A stretch of DNA of 64,000 bases, taken from assembly GCA_963736505.1 (NCBI GenBank), contig CAVTOZ010000007.1, positions 434,001-498,000 on the forward strand. The letters are read 5' to 3'. Within the stretch, counting starts at the first letter, position 1, and every line of letters starts with the position of its first letter. The stretch comes from Solirubrobacter sp963736505 (lineage in GTDB: Bacteria > Actinomycetota > Thermoleophilia > Solirubrobacterales > Solirubrobacteraceae). The notes under the pieces were generated by a model. That model did no database searches. It was given only the letters and a program-made list of their open reading frames with translations, and was not told where the DNA came from. A program made the position numbers and the translations under genes. Positions 42,812-52,500 of the stretch are shown piece after piece.

Positions 42812-44824
42812 CTAGGGATCCCGCACGCGCAGGATCACGATCGCGACGTCGTCGCGAAGCGGGCCGTCGGCGTGCTGGAGCGCGGCGTCGACGAGCGCGT
42901 TCGCGAGCCGCGCCGGCGGTTCGGCGGGCAGCCGCGTCATCGTCGCCATGACGCCGTCGACGTCGAACAGGACGCCGGCGCTCCGGGCCTCCGTCAGCCC
43001 GTCGGTGTAGAGCACCAGCGTCTCGCCGGGGCCGAGCGAGTAGTCCGCGACCTGCAGCGCGTCGGCGTCGAAGTCGGTCACCCCGAGCAGCGGGCCTCTC
43101 GCGGAGGACTCCTCGAAGCTGCCGTCGAGGCGGCGGATCAGCGGCGGCGGATGGCCTCCTGAGGCGATGCTCACCGCGACGTCGCCGCGGTCGGCATCGC
43201 GGTGCAGGCGCAGGAACGTGGCGGTGGTGAAGCGCGTCGTGTTGGAACGCAGCAGCGCCCGGTTGAGGGTGTGCAGCACGGTCGCGGGATCGGTGTCGAA
43301 CATCGCCGCGGTGCGGACCGTGTGCCGGGTCAGGGCGGTCTGCGACGCCGCTTCGGGCCCGCTCCCGCAGACGTCGCCCAGGACGATGCCCCACGTGTCC
43401 TCGCCGAGATTGAAGACGTCATAGAAGTCGCCTCCCACCATCTCGGTTCCCGCGTGGTAGTGCGCGCCGATCTCGAGCCCGGGGATCGCGGGCAGGTCGG
43501 GCGGCAGCAGGCTCTGCTGGAGGGCGATGGCCACCTGGTCGCGCTGGCGCAGCGCCGCCTCGCGCGCGTCCGACTCGCGGCGGACGGACTGCAGCAGCTG
43601 GGCGTTGGCCAGCGCCACCGCCGCGGTGGACGCGATGCTCGACGCGGCCGCCTCGGCCTCGGCGTCGAAGACGCCCGCGTCCGGGTGGCCCAGGATCAGT
43701 CCGCCCGCGATCTCGCCGTCGGGCGTCCTGATGGGCAGCGCGAGGACGCTGCGCGCCGGAGCCGGCAAGCGCAGATCCGCGCCCTCGTCGCCGATGTCGT
43801 CGCTGAGAACGATGTCCGGGCCGGTGAAGCCGCGGTCGAACACGCCGAAGGCGGCGCCGGTCAGATCCGTCGCCGCGTCGATCGCGGTCTGCAGGATCTC
43901 CTCCAGGTCGAGCTCGGCCGCGATCTCGCGGCTCATCCGCTCGAGCGCCGCGCTGCGGCGGCGCTGGTGCTGGGCCTCCTCGCGCGCGGCTTCCTCGGAG
44001 CGTTCCAGGCGTCGCTGCGCCTCGCGGCGCTCGGTCAGGTCGCGCGTGACCTTGGCGAAGCCGATGAGACTGCCTCGAGCGTCGCGCAGAGCGCTGATCA
44101 CGACATTGGCCCAGAACAGCGAGCCGTCCTTGCGGACGCGCCAGCCCTCCTCCTCGAAGCGGCCGACGCGGGCCGCCACCTCCAGCTCATGGGCGGGGTG
44201 CTGACGCGCGCGGGCCGGCTCGGTGTAGAACAGCTCGAAGTGCCGGCCGATGACCTCGTCGGCCGTGTAGCCCTTGATGTTCTCCGCGCCCGGGTTCCAC
44301 GTCCGGATGTGCCCGGACATGTCGAGCAGGAAGATCGCGTAGTCGCGCACGTTCATGATCAGCAGCCGGAACTGCTCGAGGTCGGCGTTGGCGACGAGCA
44401 GCTCGGACGCCGTCGTACGCAGCTGCTCGGTCGCGAGCTGCCGGCTCGTCAGGTCGCGCGTGACCTTCCCGAACCCCACGAAGGCCCCGTGCTCGTCGCG
44501 CAGCGCCGTGATCACCACGTCGGCCCAGAACCGCGTGCCGTCCTTGCGGACGCGCCAGCCCTCCGCTTCGTGGCGGCCCGTCCGCCGCGCGGACTCGAGG
44601 ATCTGCTCCGGAACGCCCTCCGCCACCTGCTCCGGCGGATAGAAGACCGAGAAGTGACGTCCGATGATCTCGTCCGCCTCATAGCCCTTCAGCCGGCGCG
44701 CGCCCCCGTTCCACGTCTGCACGTGCCCGGTCTCGTCGAGCAGGAAGATCGCGTAGTCGGGCTGGGACTCGACCAGCAGCCGCAGGTGATCGGCGACGTC
44801 GCCCGTGGCGGCGGGACGGCTCAT
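42812..44824 (-). CDS. PAS-PAS-GAF-SpoIIE (PP2C) phosphatase
   Basis: 670-residue signalling phosphatase. Two PAS domains (about 12-125 and 140-260; both contain the GWRVRKDG and KVTRDLT segments, as if duplicated), a GAF domain (about 290-430) and a C-terminal SpoIIE-type PP2C domain (460-670) with metal-binding residues in GGDFYDVF, GDVCGSGPEA, YTDGLTEAR and RDDVAIV. Such proteins dephosphorylate anti-sigma-factor antagonists in partner-switching stress pathways, responding to light, redox or small ligands through PAS/GAF. No anti-sigma partner is adjacent. Confidence 0.9.
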   Translation of the reverse strand: MSRPAATGDVADHLRLLVESQPDYAIFLLDETGHVQTWNGGARRLKGYEADEIIGRHFSVFYPPEQVAEGVPEQILESARRTGRHEAEGWRVRKDGTRFWADVVITALRDEHGAFVGFGKVTRDLTSRQLATEQLRTTASELLVANADLEQFRLLIMNVRDYAIFLLDMSGHIRTWNPGAENIKGYTADEVIGRHFELFYTEPARARQHPAHELEVAARVGRFEEEGWRVRKDGSLFWANVVISALRDARGSLIGFAKVTRDLTERREAQRRLERSEEAAREEAQHQRRRSAALERMSREIAAELDLEEILQTAIDAATDLTGAAFGVFDRGFTGPDIVLSDDIGDEGADLRLPAPARSVLALPIRTPDGEIAGGLILGHPDAGVFDAEAEAAASSIASTAAVALANAQLLQSVRRESDAREAALRQRDQVAIALQQSLLPPDLPAIPGLEIGAHYHAGTEMVGGDFYDVFNLGEDTWGIVLGDVCGSGPEAASQTALTRHTVRTAAMFDTDPATVLHTLNRALLRSNTTRFTTATFLRLHRDADRGDVAVSIASGGHPPPLIRRLDGSFEESSARGPLLGVTDFDADALQVADYSLGPGETLVLYTDGLTEARSAGVLFDVDGVMATMTRLPAEPPARLANALVDAALQHADGPLRDDVAIVILRVRDP

Positions 44825-44891
44825 ACGCGCACGACCCTAGCGGGCGCCCGCGCCGCGGTCGCGGGGGTGCCCGAGCCGCCACCGCCCGGGT

Positions 44892-45671
44892 TCACCTGAC
44901 GCTGACGAGCGTCCCGCACTCGGAGGCGTCGTCGGCGAACGCCTTGCGGTCGGTGCGATAACGCGCGTAGAGCTCCCACTTACCTTGTCTGCCCGGCGCG
45001 AAGCGGTTGTACGCCCACTCCCCGGCGCGGACCGGGACGCGGGCCACGCGGCGCGCCTTCTTCGCGCCCGGAGCGAACGCCCACAGCTCGACGTGCCCCG
45101 AGTCCACGTCCGGCGCCGCGGTGCCCGAGACGACGTAGCGGCCGTCCGGCGCGCGCGTCGCCTGGAAGTCCAGCCGCACGCCCAGCGGGCCGCTGTAGAG
45201 CGGCGCGTTGGAGACGACGTCGAACGCGCGGCCCTGGCCCGGCTCGATCGACCACGTCGCGTCGAGCGTCTCGTCCGCCCACGGCGCGCGCACGAGCCGG
45301 ACGTCGGCGGTCAGCGTCGCCGTCTGCCCCGGGGCGAGCGTGAACGTCACGTCGTCGGGGATCGGCCCGATCCGGTACGCGTCATGGAACCTCGTCCAGC
45401 GCCCGGGGCACGCGGCCACCGACGGCCCGGTCTGCGGGATCGGCGGCGGCGTCGGCACGCCGGTGAGGACGATCCGCGCCGCCGGGCTCACGCTCACCGT
45501 GAGCTGCTCGGCCGCGGTCCCCGCGGTGAGCTGCAACGTATGCCTGACCGTCGCCGGAAGCGTGGCCGTCGAGCCCACCCGCGCCGAGGAGACCACGATC
45601 GACGGGTTGGCCCGCGCCGCCGCCGGCAGCGCCATGAGAACCAGCACGGCGAGCACGAGCGAGCGGGGCAT
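44892..45671 (-). CDS. Secreted protein of unknown function
   Basis: 259 residues with a signal peptide (MPRSLVLAVLVLMALPAAARA). The mature protein is beta-rich, with one Cys in VAACPGRW and one near the C-terminus (ASECGTLVSV), perhaps a disulfide. A C-terminal segment (GEWAYNRFAPGRQGKWELYA) resembles Ig-like extracellular domains. The start at 45671 was preferred because upstream in-frame residues are not signal-like. The 162 bp between it and the IS30 element contain no gene. Confidence 0.66.
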   Translation of the reverse strand: MPRSLVLAVLVLMALPAAARANPSIVVSSARVGSTATLPATVRHTLQLTAGTAAEQLTVSVSPAARIVLTGVPTPPPIPQTGPSVAACPGRWTRFHDAYRIGPIPDDVTFTLAPGQTATLTADVRLVRAPWADETLDATWSIEPGQGRAFDVVSNAPLYSGPLGVRLDFQATRAPDGRYVVSGTAAPDVDSGHVELWAFAPGAKKARRVARVPVRAGEWAYNRFAPGRQGKWELYARYRTDRKAFADDASECGTLVSVR

Positions 45672-45833
45672 GCGAGGAACTAGACCACAGACACGGGCGG
45701 AGACGACCGCGTCGCGTCGGCTCGGCGGCGAGCTGGACTCGCGATGAGACTGCGCTTGCAGTGTGCATTTGACGGCCGTTTCGGCCATGTGGCGGCCGCA
45801 ATGGCCCATTCGGACGGTCGGCCTGAGACCGAG

Positions 45834-47471
45834 TTCAACCGGTCGTTGCAACACCGGCTTGTTGGGCGATCGTAGACGCCGCTGTTGTTGTTGGTGATGG
45901 ATCTTCTTGTCGGGGTCCCTGAGCCGCGAAGCGGCGAAGCTGGGAGCCGTGAGGCGAGAGAGTTCGGTTGATGGGTGATCAGCGGCCTTGACGCGGCCGC
46001 GGGGTCGGTGAGTGGCCAGTGGCCGCGTCGCCGATGCGAAGGCCCGTGGGGCGGCGGTTTTCAGAGGGCGAGCAGGTGCTCGTTAAGCGCTTCGGCAGGC
46101 GTCTTGTAGCCGAGGGTCTTGCGGGGGCGGCTGTTGAGCGCCGCGGCGACGGCGTGGATGTCTTCCGCGCTCCAGCGGGAAAGGTCGGTGCCTTTGGGGA
46201 AGTACTGACGCAGCAGCCCGTTGGTGTTCTCGTTCGTCGCGCGCTGCCAGGGGGTTTGCGGGTCGGCGAAGTAGACCGCGATCCCGGTCTCGATGCGAAG
46301 CTGGGCGTGTTGGGCGAGTTCCTTGCCGCGATCCCAGGTCAACGAACGGCGCAGATGCTCGGGCATCGTGGTCATCTGGGCCGCGATCGCGGCGCGCATC
46401 GTCTCGGCCCCGTAGCCGCCCAGGGCCGGGCCGTTCTTGACCCGGGGCTCGACGCCCCAGCCCTCGGCGCGGGGCAGGTGCAACAGCACGGTGAAGCGGG
46501 TGCTGCGCTCGACCAAGGTGCCGATCGCCGTCCGGTCGGAGCCGATCAGCAGATCGCCTTCCCAGTGGCCAGGAACGGCCCGGTCTTCGACCTCGGCAGG
46601 GCGCTGGCTGATCATCACCGACGGGGTGACGTGCCCGCCTGGGCGCTGGCGTGCGCGGGCGCGAGGGACGCGCAGCGCCCGTCCGGTCCGCAGACAGCTG
46701 ACGAGCTCGCGCTTGAGCGCGCCGCGGCTTTGCACGTACAGCGACTGATAGATCGCTTCGTGCGAGATCCGCATCCCCAGATCATCGGGGAACTCGAGCT
46801 TCAGCCGCTCAGAGATCTGCTGCGGGCTCCAGGCGGTCACCCAGCGGCGATCTTGGCGGCGCGGCTTGTTGCGGCCCTTGAACGGTGCCGTGGCCGGCCC
46901 CGTCGCCGGCGTCCCGCCGGCTCGACGTACCTCGCCCGCGAGGCGCTGCTGCACGTAATCGCGCAGCCGCTCATTCCCGACGAGCTTGGCCGTCTTGGGC
47001 CGCCGCGCGATCAGCTCGGCCTTCCACTGCGCCACCGAGGCCCGATACTCGATCTGACCGCAGCGTGTCGCCGCGTTGCGTCGCAACTCGCGGGAGATCG
47101 TCGACGGTGAGCGCCCCAACCGCCTGGCCGTCTCACGCACCCCGATCCCTTGGGCCCTAAGGATCGCGATCTCCTCGCGCTCCACGAAGGACAAGTACCG
47201 GCCCGTGAGCGGACCGGGATCGACCGATGGCATCCCGCCACCATCCCTGAACCACCGGCTGCCAGCCGCCTGCGACGCCCCAACCGCCACCCCGGCCTGC
47301 TCACTCGTGAGGCTGTTCGCGATCTCACGCCAGAACGCCCGCTGCACCTCGCGCCGCAACGACGGACGCCCCGGCGACCTCATCGGCGACCGGCCCGTCA
47401 ACGCCACCATCCACCCGGCAGGCCTGCCCATCAACACCCCCACGATCAGGGCGTTGCGACGACCACTTGAA
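45834..47471. mobile_element. IS30-family insertion sequence
   Basis: 1638-bp element bounded by 22-bp imperfect terminal inverted repeats: TTCAACCGGTCGTTGCAACACC at the left end (45834-45855) and the complement of TTCAAGTGGTCGTCGCAACGCC at the right (47450-47471), 18 of 22 matching. It encodes one transposase. The left 200 bp are non-coding. No convincing target-site duplication was found. The right end lies 9 bp beyond the stop codon of the PIN-like toxin gene. Confidence 0.85.
46061..47383 (-). CDS. IS30 family transposase
   Basis: About 440-residue DDE transposase of the actinobacterial IS30 group, with an N-terminal MRSPGRPSLRREVQRAFW segment and HTH (IGVRETARRLGRSPSTISRE) typical of the family. 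Catalytic residues: Asp in GHWEGDLLIG, Asp in LTWDRGKELA, and Glu in RATNENTNGLLRQYFP. The start at 47383 keeps the gene inside the terminal repeats; a longer in-frame extension would run outside the element. It appears complete. Confidence 0.93.
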   Translation of the reverse strand: MRSPGRPSLRREVQRAFWREIANSLTSEQAGVAVGASQAAGSRWFRDGGGMPSVDPGPLTGRYLSFVEREEIAILRAQGIGVRETARRLGRSPSTISRELRRNAATRCGQIEYRASVAQWKAELIARRPKTAKLVGNERLRDYVQQRLAGEVRRAGGTPATGPATAPFKGRNKPRRQDRRWVTAWSPQQISERLKLEFPDDLGMRISHEAIYQSLYVQSRGALKRELVSCLRTGRALRVPRARARQRPGGHVTPSVMISQRPAEVEDRAVPGHWEGDLLIGSDRTAIGTLVERSTRFTVLLHLPRAEGWGVEPRVKNGPALGGYGAETMRAAIAAQMTTMPEHLRRSLTWDRGKELAQHAQLRIETGIAVYFADPQTPWQRATNENTNGLLRQYFPKGTDLSRWSAEDIHAVAAALNSRPRKTLGYKTPAEALNEHLLAL

Positions 47472-47480
47472 TCCACCGAG

Positions 47481-47999
47481 TCACCGGCCCGCGTCATGAA
47501 GCGGCGAGCGCTGAAGTTCCGCCGCGTCGAGTTGCTCGCGTGCGTAGAGGTCGGCGGCGGTCTCGCCGCGACGCTCGGCAGCCTGGGTCACGAAGGTCCA
47601 CGGGTCATCCGCCGGCCGCGTGTTGGTCCGCAGCCGCCAGACCTGCGAGCGGTCCGGTCGCGTCTGGTCACAGATCCGCCCGATATGCGCGAGGATCAGT
47701 CCCGTTGCCTTGATCGGGTCGTGGCCGACGGCCTCGGCGACGACGAGCGTCAGCCTTGTCTGGCAGAGGAGCGCGAGCTCCTTGGGCAGGCTGAGCATTC
47801 TCGCGTCGGTCGTGATAAGCCCATCCCATCGCTCGTCTGCCGCGTGAAGGGCGTGGAGGATCTCCCAGTCGTCGATCGTTGCCATGCGCGAGTGAATGGT
47901 CCGGATCGGCACCAACTCGGCATCGACGCGCAGCCACGCCGCCAGGGCGTTGACGATCGGCTCCGGGAAGTTCTGGTCAAGAGCGAATCGGCGCGGCAT
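47481..47999 (-). CDS. PIN-like toxin (DUF5615-type)
   Basis: 172-residue putative RNase toxin. MPRRFALDQNFPEPIVNALA gives the first catalytic Asp, and DGLITTDARMLSLPKEL the second acidic region, typical of the DUF5615/PIN-like fold. The tail (TWRLRTNTRPADDPWTFVTQ-like) is longer than usual. It is the downstream gene of a pair with an HTH-DUF433 antitoxin (8-bp gap), the usual order of this predicted class. IS30 sits immediately beyond its stop, so the toxin frame is intact. Confidence 0.78.
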   Translation of the reverse strand: MPRRFALDQNFPEPIVNALAAWLRVDAELVPIRTIHSRMATIDDWEILHALHAADERWDGLITTDARMLSLPKELALLCQTRLTLVVAEAVGHDPIKATGLILAHIGRICDQTRPDRSQVWRLRTNTRPADDPWTFVTQAAERRGETAADLYAREQLDAAELQRSPLHDAGR

Positions 48000-48007
48000 G
48001 CTCGCCG

Positions 48008-48673
48008 TCAGGCGACGAGCTCGAGACGCGGGTCCAGCTGCCGTTCCAGGTCGAGGGCGTCTGCAACGTCCGCGTCCTGGATGGCCGGGTACAGCTCAAC
48101 GATCTGACCGCGGTCAAGGCCGCGCCGCGCGAGCGCGGCGAGCGCCTCGGTCTCGATGCGAGTGCGGTGCACATGGGGCGCCCCGGAGAGCTTGCCCGGA
48201 ACGATTCGTAGCCGCGGCCGCGGCGCCACGAGGTCAGGACCGTTGACGACTGGGCTGATCTCGAACGGCCGCAACAGGTCCAGCACGTCCGCATCGAGCA
48301 GGTGCTGTCCTCCGGGACGTCGCGGCGCGCCATCCGCGTCGATCACGATCTTGCCGGCACGATCGACGGCCACATCGGGCCCGCTGTCCTGATTCCACAC
48401 CCCCAGATCGAGCGCGGCGAGCTCGCCGAGCGCGTTGCGGACCGCACGCATCGCGGTCCGTGGAACCTCCTGGCCATCCGGGGCGAGCTTCGAGGCACGG
48501 AGCCAGGCGATCGTGCGCAGCGCCATCAGGTCGCTGTACGACCACAACTTGACGCGCACGTCAGAGACGCTCGGGACCAGAATCGCGGTCCGGGCCCAGT
48601 AGTGGACAGTCGACTTCGGGACACCCGACAGGGCGGCAGCGCGATCGGCGGGATAGGCACCTCGAGGGTCCAC
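48008..48673 (-). CDS. HTH plus DUF433 antitoxin
   Basis: 221 residues: an N-terminal MerR-like HTH (YPADRAAALSGVPKSTVHYWART) and a C-terminal DUF433 domain (LSGAPHVHRTRIETEALAALARRGLDRGQIVELYPAIQDADVADAL, seen as residues about 155-205). DUF433 proteins pair with PIN-like toxins and are predicted to neutralise them; the added HTH would autoregulate the operon. Located just upstream of the toxin. Ends with LDLERQLDPRLELVA. Confidence 0.8.
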   Translation of the reverse strand: MDPRGAYPADRAAALSGVPKSTVHYWARTAILVPSVSDVRVKLWSYSDLMALRTIAWLRASKLAPDGQEVPRTAMRAVRNALGELAALDLGVWNQDSGPDVAVDRAGKIVIDADGAPRRPGGQHLLDADVLDLLRPFEISPVVNGPDLVAPRPRLRIVPGKLSGAPHVHRTRIETEALAALARRGLDRGQIVELYPAIQDADVADALDLERQLDPRLELVA

Positions 48674-48817
48674 GCGTTCAGTATCGCCGCCTCACCGCGT
48701 CACGTCGACGGTTGGCACACAGATGCAACGAAGTCGCCACGAACGTATGAGCGCCGTGGCCGAGCCGCTCGCGGGTCTGGAGGTCGTAGGGCCCACGAGG
48801 ACCGAGGCACTGGCTCT

Positions 48818-49411
48818 ATGCTGCGGCCGGTGGGCGCCGCCGCAACGGAGAGCGATCGACGCATCCGGGAGCCTCGCCGCGCAGCCGTGGGCGCCCTTGT
48901 AGCGCTCGCCGTTCTCGCAGGCTGCGGTGGGGACAGCAAGAAGGCCAAGCCGCTTCCCGCCGCGCCCGACACGATCCAGCTCGCCACGCCGGACTTCAAG
49001 GACGGCGGAACGATCCCGCGCGCGCTCACGTGCGACGGCGCCGGCACGGCGCCGACGCTCACCTGGCGCGACGTGAAGGGCGCCGCGGAGCTCGTGCTCT
49101 TCGTCGACGACACCGACGCCGGCTTCACGCACTGGACGGCGTACGGCATCAGCGCCGCGGGCGGGAGCGGGCTGGCGCCGCACGGTCAGTTCCCGACCGG
49201 CACCAAGTACGGGAAGAACTCCGCCGGCAAGACCGGCTGGACGCCGCCGTGCCCGCCCAAGGGCGACGACCCGCATCACTACGTGTTCACGCTGTACGCG
49301 CTCAAGGACGCGAGCGGGCTCCCCGCCGGCGCGGAGCCCGACCAGGTCCGCGCGAAGCTGGCCGGCGCCGTCGCCCGCGGCACGTTCACGGGCACCTACG
49401 CACGCGGCTGA
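48818..49411 (+). CDS. PEBP (YbhB/YbcL) family lipoprotein
   Basis: 197-residue phosphatidylethanolamine-binding-protein-like domain with a lipoprotein leader: VGALVALAVLAGCGG gives the lipobox Cys near residue 37. The conserved fold signature is FKDGGTIPRALTCDGAGTAP, then ELVLFVDDTDAGFTHWTAYG and GWTPPCPPKGDDPHHYVFTL, all present in YbhB-like proteins. The substrate is unknown; bacterial members are often kinase-inhibitor-like in name only. A strong hairpin follows. The ATG at 48818 has weak context; GTG 48830 is an alternative. Confidence 0.87.
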   Translation: MLRPVGAAATESDRRIREPRRAAVGALVALAVLAGCGGDSKKAKPLPAAPDTIQLATPDFKDGGTIPRALTCDGAGTAPTLTWRDVKGAAELVLFVDDTDAGFTHWTAYGISAAGGSGLAPHGQFPTGTKYGKNSAGKTGWTPPCPPKGDDPHHYVFTLYALKDASGLPAGAEPDQVRAKLAGAVARGTFTGTYARG

Positions 49412-49448
49412 CGCTCCACCGCTCTGTAGTTCCCACCTGTTCAAAGGT

Positions 49449-49476
49449 CCGGCCGTGGAGTCATCTCCACGGCCGG
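49449..49476 (+). terminator. Hairpin terminator after the PEBP gene
   Basis: A perfect 12-bp stem CCGGCCGTGGAG / CTCCACGGCCGG with TCAT loop, 38 bp past the stop. No U-run follows directly, but no other structure is present. The remaining 100 bp to the M14 gene hold only its promoter and a GGAGGG ribosome site. Confidence 0.6.
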
Positions 49477-49575
49477 AGGATGCGGGGGCCCTTAATTTCT
49501 GTTGAGATATCCATGAGATAGGGATGTGGCCTGCACGAGTCGCAGGCGAGGGCCTACATACGGAGGGTTCTGCCC

Positions 49576-52500
49576 ATGGTCGGGAGAAAGCCGCTGATCG
49601 CGCTTGCCGCGTCGGCGATGTTGTTGGTGGGGGGCCAGTCCGCCGCGTTCGCGGCCGACGACAACGGCATCCCGTTCGAGCAGCTGGTCCAGGTCTACGT
49701 GCCGGATCAGAGCGCCGTCGACAGCGTCGTGGCCAAGTACGACGCCGCCGAGTACAAGTCCGTCCAGGACGACGGCTCGATCCTGCTCAACGTCTTCGTC
49801 ACGGCCGAGGAGAAGGCCGCGCTGAAGTCCAAGGGCTACAGGATCGGCAACGTCATCGAGGACTCCGACACCGGTGCCCAGCGCATGAAGGAGCGCCAGG
49901 AGATCATCGATCAGGAGGCCGTCGCGGCCGACGTCGCACAGAACGGGCTCCAGGGCGCCGCGAAGGTCAAGGGCAAGTCGATCGTCCCCGGTCAGGGCGA
50001 CACCGTCATCCAGCGCGCCGTGATCTTCACGGACGCGGTCGGCCCCAACACGGGCCGCTCGACCGCGCGCTTCCTCTACGTCGAGGCGTTCAACAAGTCC
50101 ACCACGCGCGTGGGCACCTCCAACACCTTCACCGGCCCGTCGCTGGCGCTGTCCTACGCCGGCCCCGACGGCGTCTACTCGGCGGCGACCAACATGGGTC
50201 GCTTCATCGACACCGACCCGACGCCGGACGAGTACATGTACCACCGTCAGCTGATCCGCCTGACCGGCGCCTACGCCACGCTCGCGGCCAGCGACATCCA
50301 GATTCGCGTCGCCACCGCGGCGACCGCCGGCGGCGCCGCCGCCAGCACCGAGACCTTCCCGGTCACCGAGTGGCTCGGCAAGGACCTCCCGCCGCACGTC
50401 GCGGGCTTCAAGACCGAGTTCTTCACGCACTACCAGGATCCGACCGAGACGCGCGCCGACCTCGACGCGCTGGCCGCGAAGTACCCGGAGCTGGTCAGCG
50501 TCGTGAACATGCCGGAGAAGACCTCGGGCTACCAGCGCAAGTCGCAGGCGATCATGTACGGCACGACCGGCATCGGCTCGGCTCCGGCCAACGTCTACGG
50601 CACCACCCTGTTCAACACCACGGGCGAGATCACGGCCGCGCAGCCGGTCGCGGTGATTCCGTTCACGGCGACCGCGGGGCAGACGATCCGCGCGACCGTG
50701 GACGGCATCCCGACCCGCACGACCGACCTGATCCTGACGCTCAAGCGCCCTGACGGCACCGTCATGCAGTCGATCGACACGGGGACGAGCCCTGAGCTCA
50801 TCGACCAGTTCTTCGACACCTCCGGCACGTACACGTTCGAGGTGTCGGGCTTCGCCGGCGACCTCGGCGACTTCACGTTCAAGATCGACCCGGTGATCGG
50901 CGGGCCCGTCTCGACCGTCGTCCTCACGGCCAAGGACTGGGGCCAGGACGGCGGCAACCAGGTCATGTCCGAGTTCCGCACCCAGACCGGCAACAACCTG
51001 CCGCTCAGCATCGCTGTCAACGGCCAGCTGATCGAGGCCTTCCTGGGCACCGACGGCGCCGGCGCGCCCAACTCGACGGCCAAGCAGGTCGTCGACGCGA
51101 TCAACGCCAACCCGGCGGCCGCCGCGCTCGTCGAGGCGACCACGTACCGCGGCAACGGGGGCTTCGGCATCGTCCCCGCGCGTGCGCGGACGAACCTCTC
51201 GGACTTCCTCAACGCTCCCCCGAGCGTCACGCGCGGTCCGTTCCAGCAGCACCTGTACCGCATCGGCGCGCACCGTGACGGCTCCAAGGTGGGCGTGTTC
51301 CTCTTCTGCCAGCAGCACGCTCGCGAATGGACCACCAGCCTGTCCTGCCAGGAGACCGCGCACGAGCTGGTCGAGAACTACGCGACCGACCCGCAGACCA
51401 AGCAGCTGCTGGACAACATCGAGGTCTTCATCTCGCCGAACTCCAACCCGGACGGCGCGCACTTCTCGATGTACGACGCGTCCGTGCAGCGCAAGACGAT
51501 GGTCAACTACTGCCCGAAGACGGGCAACTACGACCCGGCCGCGCGTACGACGTGGGGCGTCGACATGAACCGCAACAGCGGCGAGTACTCGCTGTTCGAC
51601 GGCTACTTCGGCGCTTCGACCTCGTGCACGAGCGAGACGTTCGCCGGCCCGGGCGAGTACTCCGAGCCGGAGACCCGCAACGAGAAGTGGGTCGCGGACA
51701 CGTTCCCGAACATCAAGTTCATGAACAACATCCACTCCTACGGTGGATACTTCATGTGGGCGCCGGGCTCCTACAAGAACGACGGGTCCCGCACCACCGC
51801 CCCGGCCCCGAACATCGGCATCGAGAACTACTTCTTCCAGGCCGGTGAGAAGATCCTCAAGCGGATCAAGGACTACCGCGGCACCGTGATCCTCCCGGAG
51901 CGCACGGGCCCGATCGCCGACGTGCTCTACTCCGCCGCCGGCAACTCCGCCGACGACGGCTGGTACCGCAAGGGCATCATCGCCTACTCGTTCGAGACGG
52001 GCGCGGACCGCATGCTGAACCTGACGACGGGCACCACCCAGACGCAGGTCGGCTTCCAGCCGTGCTTCGGCGCGGTCGGCAGCGGCGGCGGCCAGGGCTC
52101 CTGCCCGACCAACGGCTCGCTGATCAACGAGGGCCACGACGAGTCGATGGAGTTCGCGGCGGGCAACTACGGCCTCGTCGAGTCCGCCTACGACTACGCG
52201 ATGGACACGACGCCGCCGAGCACCTCGCTCGACTCCGACAACGTCACGCAGTCCAAGAGCCCGATCGCCTACCGCTTCGTCTGGAACGACGAGGCCGCGG
52301 TCATCCACTACACGACCGACGGCTCGACCCCGACGCTCTCCTCGCCCACGTACAACAACCAGCGGGCGCGCAGCATCGGCGAGATCCTCAACGTCAGCAC
52401 GCCCGGCGCGACCACCGTCAAGTGGTTCGCGGTCGACATCAAGGGCAACCAGTCCGCGGTGCAGTCGAAGTCCTTCCTGCTCGACCAGACGGCGCCGACC

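Noticed and set aside
45828..47480. Target-site duplication of the IS30 element
   Set aside because: Flanks GACCGAG and TCCACCGAG look alike but are offset from the repeat ends; no 2-3 bp duplication could be assigned with confidence.
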